Below the pieces are notes generated by a model. It ran no database searches. It saw only the letters and a list, made by a program, of their open reading frames with translations, and was not told the DNA's origin. From the NCBI RefSeq assembly GCF_016654015.1, contig NZ_JAEPWM010000011.1:120955-184954 (forward strand): DNA of 64,000 bases. The letters are read 5' to 3'. Positions 8,373 through 16,870 of this stretch are shown here, piece after piece; within the stretch, counting starts at the first letter, position 1; every line of letters starts with the position of its first letter. The position numbers were made by a program, and so were the translations under genes. The stretch is from Ramlibacter ginsenosidimutans (GTDB lineage Bacteria; Pseudomonadota; Gammaproteobacteria; Burkholderiales; Burkholderiaceae_C).

Positions 8373-8512
8373 GAGCGCATCGTCGCGCTTTCATCCTCAA
8401 GTCATCCGCATCTTGATAGTTGCAGCCTTCCGTAGCCCAAGCGCACCGCTGCGGCCGCTGCGCGCGGGCCCGGCCTCGAAGACCAGCCGGTGGTCGGCAT
8501 GGCACGGCGCCA

Positions 8513-9739
8513 TCATGCCTTGCTGAAGACCAGCGTTGCGTTCGTGCCGCCGAAGGCAAAGGAGTTGCTGATGGCGTGGCGCAGGCCCGGCCTGTGGACC
8601 CCTGAATGCAGGACGTGGTCCAGGCCAGCGCAGGCCGCGTCGATGTCTACGACGCCCTGGGTCGGAGGCAGGTCGCCCGTGCGCAGGGCCTGGATCGTCC
8701 ACACGGCCTCCAGGGCGCCGGCGGCACCGAGCAGGTGTCCGTGCGCCGCCTTGGTGGAGCTCAGCGCGAGCTTGGGCGCGGCTTCCTTCCAGACCGCGCG
8801 CAGCGCCTCGCATTCCACCGGATCGCCCGCCACCGTGGCTGTCCCGTGGGCATTGCAATACCCCACGTCCGCTGGCGTGAGCTCGCTCGCAGCCAGTGCA
8901 GCGCGCAGGGCCGCCACCTGCCCGCGAACTGCCGGGTTGGTGAGGTGGACGGCATCGCAGCGAACCGCGCTTCCCGCGAGCCACGCGTACGGCGCGCGCG
9001 CGCTCCGCTCCATGTCTCTTTCGCGTTCGAGCACGAGGAATGCGGAACCTTCACCGAGCACCAAGCCGCTGCGGTCACGCGAAAAGGGTCGGCAGCTGTG
9101 CTTGACGTCGTCTTCCTGTGGCGGCGCCAACGCCCTGAGTGCATGCCATGCCGCCAGGGCTCCGGGTACCAGGAGCGCCTCGGCACCGCCCGCGATCGCC
9201 ATGTCCACCTCGCCGCGTCGCAACGCGTGTGCGGCTTCCGCGATGGCCACCGCACTCGAGGCGCAGGCCACCGCATACGTGAGCACCGGGCCGCGGATGT
9301 CCATGTGCATTGCGATCACAGCCGCAGCGCCGTTGGCCATCCCCGCAGGGACGGTGAGTGGCGGAATTCTTCCGCCGGAGTGAAGCGCGGCATAGCCGTG
9401 ATCCATCGTGCTTGCGCCACCCATTCCCGTGCCCACATAGACGCCTACCCGGTCCGGGTCATTCCAGCTGCCGCCCCCCGCATCGGCAAGCGCGGCTCTC
9501 GCTGCCATGAGCGCCATGTGGCTCACTCGTTCCGTCCCGACCTGCTGCAGCTTGTTCAGGACGGTAGATACGTCGAAGCTGGCCGACGCCACAGGCAGTG
9601 GAGGCAGGCCTGCGTTGTCGATGCGGCGGACCGCGCCGCCCCCCTCCAGGAGCACCCGCCACGCCGCCTCGACGTCGTTTCCCAGGGGGCTCACCAACCC
9701 CATGCCGACGACACCCACACGATCGCTTTCCTGCCGCAT
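8513..9739 (-). CDS. beta-ketoacyl-ACP synthase (FabF-like), specialised operon
   Basis: 408-residue KAS II-type condensing enzyme. The catalytic triad is visible: Cys159 in YAVACASSA, His298 in NAHGTATVAGD and His333 in KAAHGHLLGAAG with Lys330. The C-terminal SFAFGGTNATLVF is diagnostic. Primary-metabolism FabF is normally next to fabG/acpP; here the partner is a private ACP gene three bases upstream and an alpha/beta hydrolase before that, so this enzyme probably builds or loads a special acyl chain. A decayed homologue of the active-site segment lies at 18777. The product is unknown; lipid modification or a small polyketide are options. Confidence 0.88.
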   Translation of the reverse strand: MRQESDRVGVVGMGLVSPLGNDVEAAWRVLLEGGGAVRRIDNAGLPPLPVASASFDVSTVLNKLQQVGTERVSHMALMAARAALADAGGGSWNDPDRVGVYVGTGMGGASTMDHGYAALHSGGRIPPLTVPAGMANGAAAVIAMHMDIRGPVLTYAVACASSAVAIAEAAHALRRGEVDMAIAGGAEALLVPGALAAWHALRALAPPQEDDVKHSCRPFSRDRSGLVLGEGSAFLVLERERDMERSARAPYAWLAGSAVRCDAVHLTNPAVRGQVAALRAALAASELTPADVGYCNAHGTATVAGDPVECEALRAVWKEAAPKLALSSTKAAHGHLLGAAGALEAVWTIQALRTGDLPPTQGVVDIDAACAGLDHVLHSGVHRPGLRHAISNSFAFGGTNATLVFSKA

Positions 9740-9742
9740 CGC

Positions 9743-9985
9743 TCAGGCGGCCTTCGCGGCGCGGAGCTCGTCCAGCATGGATGCAAGCCCGCGCAGGCTC
9801 GTGATCGTGGACATGGCCGTGTCCGGAACCTGCACGTGGAACTGGTCCTCGACCGCGAACATGAGCTCCGCCACGGTGAGGGAGTCGAGGTTGTACTGCG
9901 CGAACGGAGCGTCGGGATCGATGCCCGCGGGCTCTATGTCGAACTGCGAATGAATGAGTTGCTTGAGAGCTTCGATGGTGTCCAT
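9743..9985 (-). CDS. acyl carrier protein
   Basis: 80-residue acyl carrier protein. Ser35 in NLDSLTVAEL is the phosphopantetheine attachment site, framed by acidic helices typical of ACPs. The start at MDTIEALKQL is chosen because it gives the standard ACP length; the frame is open further upstream. The stop is three bases before the ketosynthase start and the gene follows the hydrolase by 29 bases, giving a three-gene operon. Being distinct from housekeeping AcpP (which has the DSLD-type motif and sits in the fab cluster), it is likely a dedicated carrier for this pathway. Confidence 0.88.
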   Translation of the reverse strand: MDTIEALKQLIHSQFDIEPAGIDPDAPFAQYNLDSLTVAELMFAVEDQFHVQVPDTAMSTITSLRGLASMLDELRAAKAA

Positions 9986-10014
9986 GGGTGCTTGCGTGTG
10001 CGGCAGGCTGGGCA

Positions 10015-10869
10015 TTAGCCGACCGCCGATTGGGTGCGAACGCCCGCCGCGAGGCACGCGCGGGCGTGGCGCGCCAGGCGGTCGGCGACCTGCTGCCGGT
10101 CATTGTCGGCCGTGATCATGTGATAGCTGTCTTCCAGCACGACCAATTCCAGAAGTCTGGTGGGAAACCGCGAAACGACCTTCTGGACGCTCGCAAGGCT
10201 GCAAATCTCGTCCTCGCGGGCATGAAGAACGAGCGTGGGAACACTCAGGTCCTTGAACCAGGTGTTCGCCTCGCGCGAGATACGCTCGCTTTCCCGTACC
10301 GCGTGCAGCGATATCTGCGCCGGACCGGCAAGCGTGGCTTCGCCCCCATCCATCTGCTGACGCACCCACTGGCGAAGCCGCTCGTTCTTCAGGCCATACG
10401 GGGGCCGCTCCCTCATGAAGAAATGGTCCTCCAAACGCAGCAGATACGCAAGCCTGCGCAAGCCGTACCACCAGGGCAGGGCCCACCCGTCATAGGCAAG
10501 CAGCGGCGACAGCAACGCCAGGCCGCAGATGGGGCCCGCCGCTTCACGCGCGGCGACGCCCAACGCGAGCACCGCACCCGTGCACAGGCCGCCGAGCACC
10601 ACGGGCCCATGTCTTTGGGCGATCCGGTCCACCACGTCGCACGACGCGTCCAGCCAATCCTGCCAGCGCGCCGCGTGCGGCGGCGAGGCGTGGCTGTACC
10701 CGTTGATCGTCGGTGTGTGCAGCACAATGCCCTCGCGCTGAAGGGGGCGCGCCAGCAAACCAAATTCCTTCGGGGAGCTGGCGAGACCGTGCAACAGCAC
10801 GAGGTGAGCGGGGTCCGAGGAGCGTGTAACTTGCCCTTCGGGAGCGGGCGCGAAGGCTGGCTGGATCAC
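10015..10869 (-). CDS. alpha/beta hydrolase with a possible Cys nucleophile, first gene of ACP/KS operon
   Basis: About 284 residues of alpha/beta-hydrolase fold: oxyanion LLHGLASSPKEF, nucleophile elbow GGLCTGAVLAL, acid in HAREDEICS and terminal His in EDSYHMIT. The elbow residue is Cys (about residue 96) rather than the usual Ser, as in dienelactone hydrolases. The GTG at 10869 is the best start: no ATG occurs in frame near the fold's beginning, and the longer frame to 11235 would run into the porin gene. It precedes the ACP gene by 29 bases, so a thioesterase or acyl-transfer role on ACP-bound chains is likely. Start position is uncertain. Confidence 0.78.
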   Translation of the reverse strand: MIQPAFAPAPEGQVTRSSDPAHLVLLHGLASSPKEFGLLARPLQREGIVLHTPTINGYSHASPPHAARWQDWLDASCDVVDRIAQRHGPVVLGGLCTGAVLALGVAAREAAGPICGLALLSPLLAYDGWALPWWYGLRRLAYLLRLEDHFFMRERPPYGLKNERLRQWVRQQMDGGEATLAGPAQISLHAVRESERISREANTWFKDLSVPTLVLHAREDEICSLASVQKVVSRFPTRLLELVVLEDSYHMITADNDRQQVADRLARHARACLAAGVRTQSAVG

Positions 10870-11177
10870 CAGAGGTTCCGGGAGAAAGACGAGGAATGTT
10901 ACCTCGAAGCATCGGCAAGTTCCGGGTGGTGCATCGAGCAGGCGAGTGGCCGGCAGGTCAAAGCCTGGATCGGGCAGTGATCGATCACCCGGGCCGATCG
11001 AGTAGGTGCCATGGCCTATCGCTTCTCCGGTGGACACGGTGCGTCGCACCTGACCATCGGGATGATTTCGCCCAGCGCCGCCATCAAGCTGCCGCACGTC
11101 CCCACAAGGGCGATGACCCGTCCTCGCTTGCCCGCGCGCGCCTGCAGCCCGGCGCAGCCGCCGGGCCGCAGCTGCCA
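10870..11177. other. intergenic between hydrolase operon and porin
   Basis: About 310 bases without a supportable gene. GC-rich partial dyads follow the porin stop but no T-tract is visible. Any promoter of the hydrolase-ACP-ketosynthase operon should lie here. Confidence 0.4.
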
Positions 11178-12728
11178 TCAGAACTGGTACTTCATCCCCA
11201 CGCTCACCCCCTGCAGGTGGCCGCCCGCCCAGCACTTGGGCGCGCCGCCGTTCGGATCGAACCCGGAGCTGTCGGGGTTGCTCGCATCATGGCAATCCGT
11301 GGTCACGGACCGGCCGCCTGCACCCAGGTCGTAGTGCGCGTCGGGATGGTTGATGGTGGTGGCGTAGTCCACGTACCAGCTGAAGTTCTCGTCCACCTTG
11401 TGCTTCCAGGCGAGCGTGAACATGTTGGCGGAGTTGTCCGGATTGGCGCCGCCGTCGGTGTTGTGCGTCCCCGGATCGCCGGGCGTCTTGTTCGCGTGCG
11501 CCCAGCCGAAGTGCAGGCTGTCCTTCGCATTCAGGGCCTGGCTCACGGCCAGCCACGTGCCACTGCGCGAGCGCTCGTTCTGGAAGGCGAGGTAGTCCGG
11601 CACGTTGCGCTTCATGTTCTCGTAGATGCCGCTGATCGTGGTGCTGCCGAAGTGGTACTGGGCGCCCACCTTGGCCGCGCGTTCGTCAGCCACGTCGTTC
11701 GGGTCAAAGGCGGCGAGGTCACCCGTGCGATTCACCTTGCTGTGGTGCTCGTACGCGGCAGTGAGGTACAGCGGTCCGAAGTGATACCCCGCGCTCAGGC
11801 TGTAGGCCGTGCCGAAGGCGCCGTCGTTGCAGGCCACGGGCCCTCCGCCGCTGCCGGGAACGTTGCCGCCCGCGCAGTCGCCTTCACCCGCCGCCAGGTT
11901 GCTGTTGTCGTAGGCACGGTTCTGCCCGGGCGAGACGAGCGCGTTGAAGCTGAAGCCGCCCCAGGACGGCGACTCGTACCAGAGCGCATGGTCGAAGCGG
12001 GTTCCGAATTCCACGCGGTTGTCGCCGCCCGTGTTGCCCATGATGACCGAGTAGTCGCCCCACATCCCGGAGAACGGGTTCATGATGTTGGTCGACGTCT
12101 TGTACGGCGCATCGGTCTTGCCGATCTTGACGGCGCCCCACGGCGCCGACGCGAGGCCGATGAAGCTGTTGCGCGAGGTCAGGCCGCCCTTGACTGCGCT
12201 GCTCGTGTTGCTGTTGCTGGCGCCGGTGCCCGACGTGGCGGACACGTCGATCTGCGTCTCCAGCTGCCACACGAAATGGGCCGGGTAGTCACCCAGCGAC
12301 TGGAAGCCCCGCAGTCCCACGTACGAGATGTTGCTGGAGATGTCCCACATCCAGCCGCCATTGCCGGCGGGCGTGCTGCCGTCCGACGCAACCTTCCCGT
12401 TGATGCCCTTGGTCGCCGAATCGAGGGACAGATCGAGATTTCCGTACGCAGTGATCTCGCCTCCACGCGTAAGGAAGGTCATGCCTTTGCCTGCCTTTCG
12501 CTGCAGGAACTCGCCGCCGCCGGCGGCTGCCGGAGCCGCCGGTGCGGGAGCGGCGCTTGCCTGCTGCTTGGACATCTGGTCCATCTGCGCCTTGAGCGCC
12601 TCGATCTGCTGCTGCATCGCGTCGATCTGCCGGCGCATGTCCTCCGTCGTTTGCGCGTGTGCGGGTCGTGCCGCCATGCCCGTTCCGAGCAGGAGGGCGC
12701 ATGCCATGCTGACTGCCGTGAGTTTCAC
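11178..12728 (-). CDS. general porin (OmpC-like, Gram-negative porin family) with N-terminal coiled coil
   Basis: Trimeric beta-barrel porin of about 516 residues. The preferred start is GTG at 12728 (VKLTAVSMACALLLGTGMA), because GGAGAC lies six bases upstream and a clean signal peptide ending in AHA results; an ATG four codons earlier lacks such a site. After the signal comes a coiled coil (TTEDMRRQIDAMQQQIEALK), an Ala/Pro linker, then barrel strands with typical ITAYGNLDLSL, YVGLRGF, SFIGL and a C-terminal GVSVGMKYQF ending in Phe for the BAM machinery. The coiled coil is an addition seen in periplasm-spanning or peptidoglycan-contacting porins. It allows diffusion of small, probably anionic, solutes. 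Confidence 0.88.
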   Translation of the reverse strand: MKLTAVSMACALLLGTGMAARPAHAQTTEDMRRQIDAMQQQIEALKAQMDQMSKQQASAAPAPAAPAAAGGGEFLQRKAGKGMTFLTRGGEITAYGNLDLSLDSATKGINGKVASDGSTPAGNGGWMWDISSNISYVGLRGFQSLGDYPAHFVWQLETQIDVSATSGTGASNSNTSSAVKGGLTSRNSFIGLASAPWGAVKIGKTDAPYKTSTNIMNPFSGMWGDYSVIMGNTGGDNRVEFGTRFDHALWYESPSWGGFSFNALVSPGQNRAYDNSNLAAGEGDCAGGNVPGSGGGPVACNDGAFGTAYSLSAGYHFGPLYLTAAYEHHSKVNRTGDLAAFDPNDVADERAAKVGAQYHFGSTTISGIYENMKRNVPDYLAFQNERSRSGTWLAVSQALNAKDSLHFGWAHANKTPGDPGTHNTDGGANPDNSANMFTLAWKHKVDENFSWYVDYATTINHPDAHYDLGAGGRSVTTDCHDASNPDSSGFDPNGGAPKCWAGGHLQGVSVGMKYQF

Positions 12729-13118
12729 GTTTGTCTCCATTGCGAGGTTGGTGTTGAGAAACTTCGGGCGCGCCGAGGGCGCGACCCGCAGCGGGTGTAC
12801 TTTTGCGAACGAGTCGCCCCGCTTGATCGCGGTCAAGATTTGCACAAACACACCGCGTTCGAGGGAAAGCCCGGGCAGCGCCGCAGGCTTCGCGTCAGCG
12901 GCGAGTCAGTGCGCGATCAGGAAGCCGCCGAGACCCTGCAAAGTTGATGCGCGCGAAATGCGCTGCGTCACTGTTTGCGTGGAGACGTGTTGCAGTAAGG
13001 CGAAGGTTTTGCGTTCCCGCGTACGCCGCCGGTAACGCTACCGGCCATCGGGGGATCGTCTGTCCCCCCGCTGCACCGTCGGACCGATCGCCGTTCGTAA
13101 AGGATCCGGAATGACGCA

Positions 13119-13134
13119 GGGATCCGCGGATCCC
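13119..13134. other. 16-bp perfect palindrome
   Basis: GGGATCCGCGGATCCC reads identically on both strands. It lies in the intergenic DNA upstream of the porin gene, about 390 bases from its start. No T-tract follows, so it is not a standard terminator. Confidence 0.4.
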
Positions 13135-13218
13135 GCGCACAGCCGCTCGGGACTGATGGACGCGGCCAGCCATGAGCGCGTCGTCACGCCGGGCTTGTGA
13201 TCGCCGCCGCTGCGTTCG

Positions 13219-13360
13219 GTGTCACCGGCGGCAACTGCGCCACCATCACCTGGCCCTAGGTAGAGAAAGCCGGCACGCGCGCCGCCGGCTCGGTGCGGTG
13301 GACACCACAGCTCGTGGTTCATCCGCCCCGTGGCGTGCCCCTTTCAGCAGCAAGACATAA
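13219..13360. repeat. dispersed intergenic repeat, copy 2
   Basis: Second copy of the element at 6449-6590. Here the stem is perfect (AGCCGGC and GCCGGCT around a nine-base loop). It lies in the roughly 740 bases between porin and DUF1232 genes, which otherwise contain only the palindrome at 13119 and no gene. Confidence 0.65.
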
Positions 13361-13467
13361 AGCGGCGTCGGCGCGGCACGGCCACTTCGGCATCGATGAA
13401 AGCGGCGGATGGGACGCCGTCGGAGTGGCACATCGACCGCGATCGCCACCACGCGAGCTGCATGTGC

Positions 13468-13827
13468 TCAAGTGGGACACCGAGGGCCGGCGGCGGCCCC
13501 TCTTTGTTGCGCGGCGGAGTCCAGGCAACCATGCTGCATGGTCGCTGGCGTGCTCGTCTGGATTTGGGTCGTGTTCCGCGCATGCCCGTCGCGCAGGTGC
13601 GGCGGCAGCATGCGCACCAGCCAGTGGACTGCAAGCGGCACCAACATGAGGTCGTCCACGAGTCCGAGCATCGGGATCGCGAAATTCAGCGGCGACAAGG
13701 CGAAGACGAGCAGCAGCAAGGACGCAGGCAACAGCCAGGCCGGGCGTTGCTGTGCGCGAAGCGCCCACCACAGGATGCGCAAATCCTCGCGGCTGATGCG
13801 CCAGAACAGAACGAGCAGACGACTCAC
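13468..13827 (-). CDS. DUF1232 (YkvA-like) membrane protein
   Basis: 119-residue small membrane protein. A basic N-terminus (RISREDLRILWWALR) leads into a helix with PAWLLPASLLLLVFALSPL, then IPMLGLVDDLMLVPLAVHWL, which is the DUF1232 signature including the SP-NFIP and DD pair. The GTG at 13827 has a perfect GGAGG six bases upstream and is preferred over the longer frame to 13884. The last 40 residues are not part of the domain and are rich in Gln, Ala and Thr. Function of the family is unknown. Confidence 0.75.
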   Translation of the reverse strand: MSRLLVLFWRISREDLRILWWALRAQQRPAWLLPASLLLLVFALSPLNFAIPMLGLVDDLMLVPLAVHWLVRMLPPHLRDGHARNTTQIQTSTPATMQHGCLDSAAQQRGAAAGPRCPT

Positions 13828-14053
13828 GCGAAACCTCCGGTGCAGGAAAGACAAGGCCGGTAGCTGTTGCGCATCTGTTCCCATTCAAGAGGCCGCCGGG
13901 CGCAGATGCATGACAGCAGGCGAGGGCGTGAAAAGTTGCAGGTTCGCGGGAGGTTGCCGGGCTGCTCGCCGATTGGCGGTCAGTCTCAGAACAGGGTCGT
14001 TGCCCTAAGTCATCAGCTGTCATCGCAATGCGGATGCACGGCGTTTCCTTCGC

Positions 14054-15619
14054 ATGGATCTTCGCATGGATGCAATCGGGTTCAGCCGGCGACAACTCCT
14101 GACCGCTGGCGCTGGGGCAGCCCTGCTCGCCGGGTGCGCGACAGGCGTTCGCCGTGGCTCGACGGATAGCGCGCAGGCGCCGGACGAAGCGAGCGCAATC
14201 GCGACGCGACTCGATCGCATCACCTGGGGCGTGAACGAGGCGGAGGTGAGCGCAGCACGCCGTGTCGGCTTCGTCCCTTACCTTGACGGCCAGCTGAATG
14301 CGTCGATCGGTCCTCCGCTGGCGGGTGATCTTCAGGATCGCATTGAGCGCATGACAATCAGCGGCACCACCTTGCAAGCGCTCGTGCTGCGGATGGAGGA
14401 GCAGCGCAAGGCAGCCGATGCGGTGGTCGGCGACGACGCGAAGAAGGCAGCGCAGCAGGCTTACCAGCAGCAGATGAACCAGTTGGCGCACGAGGCGGCG
14501 TCACGCCACCTGCTGCGGGCACTCTACTCTCCGCACCAGGTGCTCGAGCGCATGACATGGTTCTGGCTGAATCACTTCAGCGTGCACCAGTACAAGAGCA
14601 ACCTGCGCGCGATGGTCGCCGATTACGACGACACGATCCGCAGCCGCGCGCTCGGCCGGTTCAGGGACCTGGTGGGCGCGGTCGTCCATCATCCGGCGAT
14701 GCTGCGCTACCTGGACAACGAGCAGAACGCAGTCGGCCACATCAACGAGAACCATGCGCGCGAATTGATGGAGCTTCACACCCTGGGTGTCGATGCGGGC
14801 TACACGCAGGCGGATGTGCAGGAACTCGCGCGTGTGCTGACCGGTGTGGGCGTGAACCTGTCCGGCTCGGCGCCCAAGGTCCGGCGCGAGCTGCAAGCGT
14901 TTTACGTCCGTGACGGACTCTTCGAGTTCAACCCGAACCGGCATGACTTCGGGCCCAAGCGCCTGCTTGGCCAGCCGATCGCTGCGCAAGGGCTCGCCGA
15001 ACTGGACGAAGCGCTCGACCGCCTCTGCCGTCATCCGGTCGCTGCCACGTTCATCTGCCGCAAGCTCGCGGGCTACTGGATGTCCGATGACCCGCCGCCC
15101 GCGGTGGTCGCGGCGATGGTGCGAACCTTCCGTGAGAGCGACGGGCAGATCGCACGGGTGCTGGAAGTGCTGTTCAACGCCGAAGGCTTCTGGCGCGCGC
15201 ACAAGTTCAAGGACCCGATGCGCTACGTCACTTCGGCGATCCGCGCGGCGTACGACCGGCGCGCGATCCTGAACACGCAACCTGTCCTCGGCTGGCTCGC
15301 TCGCCTGGGCGAGCCTCTGTATGGGCGCCAGACTCCGGATGGCTACCCGCTCGACTCGCGGGCCTGGAGCAGCGCGGGCCAGATGGCGACGCGCTTCGAG
15401 ATCTCGCGCGCGATCGGTTCGGCCAGCGCGGGGCTGTTCCGTCCAGACGAACCCGGAGCGCGGGACGTGCCCGCGTTTCCGCAGCTCGCCACGCCGCTGT
15501 ACTACGAATGGCGCGAGAAGACCCTCGGTGCGGCCACGCGCACGGCCCTGGGGCAGGCCGCATCGCCGCAGGAGTGGAACACCTTCCTGCTCGCCTCACC
15601 GGAATTCATGCAGGGTTGA
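14054..15619 (+). CDS. DUF1800 family protein, Tat-exported lipoprotein
   Basis: 521 residues. The N-terminus has a twin-arginine motif (FSRRQLLTAGAGAALLAGC) that ends in a lipobox with Cys, so the protein is probably exported folded and lipidated. The DUF1800 hallmarks follow: RITWGVNEAEV, LERMTWFWLNHFSV, the NENHARELMELHTLGV block and YTQADVQELARVLTG, then HDFGPKRLLG. The next gene, four bases downstream, encodes the DUF1501 partner; these two are almost always paired. Biochemical role unknown; sulfatase-like DUF1501 and DUF1800 are thought to act together at the cell surface. Confidence 0.9.
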   Translation: MDLRMDAIGFSRRQLLTAGAGAALLAGCATGVRRGSTDSAQAPDEASAIATRLDRITWGVNEAEVSAARRVGFVPYLDGQLNASIGPPLAGDLQDRIERMTISGTTLQALVLRMEEQRKAADAVVGDDAKKAAQQAYQQQMNQLAHEAASRHLLRALYSPHQVLERMTWFWLNHFSVHQYKSNLRAMVADYDDTIRSRALGRFRDLVGAVVHHPAMLRYLDNEQNAVGHINENHARELMELHTLGVDAGYTQADVQELARVLTGVGVNLSGSAPKVRRELQAFYVRDGLFEFNPNRHDFGPKRLLGQPIAAQGLAELDEALDRLCRHPVAATFICRKLAGYWMSDDPPPAVVAAMVRTFRESDGQIARVLEVLFNAEGFWRAHKFKDPMRYVTSAIRAAYDRRAILNTQPVLGWLARLGEPLYGRQTPDGYPLDSRAWSSAGQMATRFEISRAIGSASAGLFRPDEPGARDVPAFPQLATPLYYEWREKTLGAATRTALGQAASPQEWNTFLLASPEFMQG

Positions 15620-15623
15620 TGCA

Positions 15624-16805
15624 ATGAAAAGACGCGCCTTCGCCGTCATCGCGGCCGCTGCCCCCCTGGCGTCGCTGTCCGGCCGCTTGTTCGCCGCACC
15701 GGCGGCGCAGTCGCGCTTTCTCCTGGTCTTCCTGCGGGGTGGCTACGACGCGGCGAGCCTGCTCGTGCCGCACGCAAGCAGCTTCTACTACGAGGTGCGC
15801 CCGAACATCGCCATCGGCAGACCCTCGGCGGAAGCCGCGAGTGCGATCGGCCTCGATGGAGCCTGGGGCCTCCACCCCGCGCTGCGCGACAGCCTGGGAC
15901 CGATGCTCGCCAGGCGCGAGCTCGCATTCGTGCCGTTCGCGGGTACCGAGGACCTCTCGCGCAGTCATTTCCAGACGCAAGACTCCATCGAGCTGGGGCA
16001 ACCCCTCTCCGCGCGCCGCGACTATCGGTCCGGCTTCATGGGACGGCTCGCGCAGGCGCTGGCCGGCAGCGCACCGATCGCATTCACCGACCAGCTCCCG
16101 CTCGCGTTCCAAGGATCGACCCCGGTTCCGAACGTTTCCCTGCGCTCCGTCGGCAAGCCCGGCCTCGATGCGCGCCAGAGCGCCGTCATCGAGTCCATGT
16201 ATCGCGGCACTCCCTGGGCCCACCAGGTCGCCGAAGGGTTTGCAGTGCGCGACGACGTGGCGCGGGAGCTTGTTGCGGAAATGGAGGCGGCCAGCCGCAA
16301 CGCCATCAGCGCGAAGGGCTTCGAGCTGGAAGCGCGCCGCATCGCGCATCTCATGCGCGAGAGGTATACGCTCGGCTTCGTGGATGTAGGCGGCTGGGAC
16401 ACGCACGTCGGCCAGGGGGCCGCGACAGGCTACCTGGCGAGCCGCTTCGAGGAACTCGGGCGCGGACTCGCGGCCTTCGCACAGGAGATGGGCACCGCAT
16501 GGGCGCAGACGACGGTCGTCGTGGTGAGTGAGTTCGGCCGCACGTTCCGGGAGAACGGGAACCGGGGCACGGACCACGGGCACGGGGGCGTGATGTGGGT
16601 GCTGGGCGGTGCCACCAAGCCCGTGATCGCCGGAGACCAGGTGGAGCTGTCCTCGTCCACGCTGTTCCAGAATCGCGATTGGCGCGTCCTCAACGACTAC
16701 CGGGCGGTGCTCTCGGGCATCTTCGCCACGCAATTCGGGATGGGCCCGGCCACGCTGGAGAAAGTGTTCCCGGGTGTCGCGCCCAAGGCGCTCCACCTCG
16801 CCTGA
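15624..16805 (+). CDS. DUF1501 family exported protein
   Basis: 393 residues from MKRRAFAVIAAAAPL, a Tat-like signal with RR close to the start and an AAPAA cleavage region. Domain features are LLVFLRGGYDAASLLVP, the SRSHFQTQDSIELG segment, VDVGGWDTHVGQG and the C-terminal VVVSEFGRTFRENGNRGTDH block with GHGGVMWVLGG, which resembles the metal site of alkaline phosphatase/sulfatase superfamily members. It follows the DUF1800 gene with four bases between, so they form an operon. The longer frame to 15321 overlaps DUF1800 and is not used. Confidence 0.9.
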   Translation: MKRRAFAVIAAAAPLASLSGRLFAAPAAQSRFLLVFLRGGYDAASLLVPHASSFYYEVRPNIAIGRPSAEAASAIGLDGAWGLHPALRDSLGPMLARRELAFVPFAGTEDLSRSHFQTQDSIELGQPLSARRDYRSGFMGRLAQALAGSAPIAFTDQLPLAFQGSTPVPNVSLRSVGKPGLDARQSAVIESMYRGTPWAHQVAEGFAVRDDVARELVAEMEAASRNAISAKGFELEARRIAHLMRERYTLGFVDVGGWDTHVGQGAATGYLASRFEELGRGLAAFAQEMGTAWAQTTVVVVSEFGRTFRENGNRGTDHGHGGVMWVLGGATKPVIAGDQVELSSSTLFQNRDWRVLNDYRAVLSGIFATQFGMGPATLEKVFPGVAPKALHLA

Positions 16806-16870
16806 GCCGGCCTTGAACTCCGACTTTTCGACGTCACATGCACCGCACAGCGAACCCGGAGCCGTTTCAG

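Noticed and set aside
8606..10018. 470-codon plus-strand frame over the ketosynthase/ACP genes
   Set aside because: Arg/His/Ala-rich shadow of the minus-strand genes, which contain full catalytic motifs.
10896..12947. 683-codon open frame on the plus strand antisense to the porin gene
   Set aside because: It mirrors the porin codon structure, is His/Arg/Val-rich without any domain, and the minus-strand porin has signal peptide, barrel motifs and terminal Phe. It is a high-GC antisense shadow.
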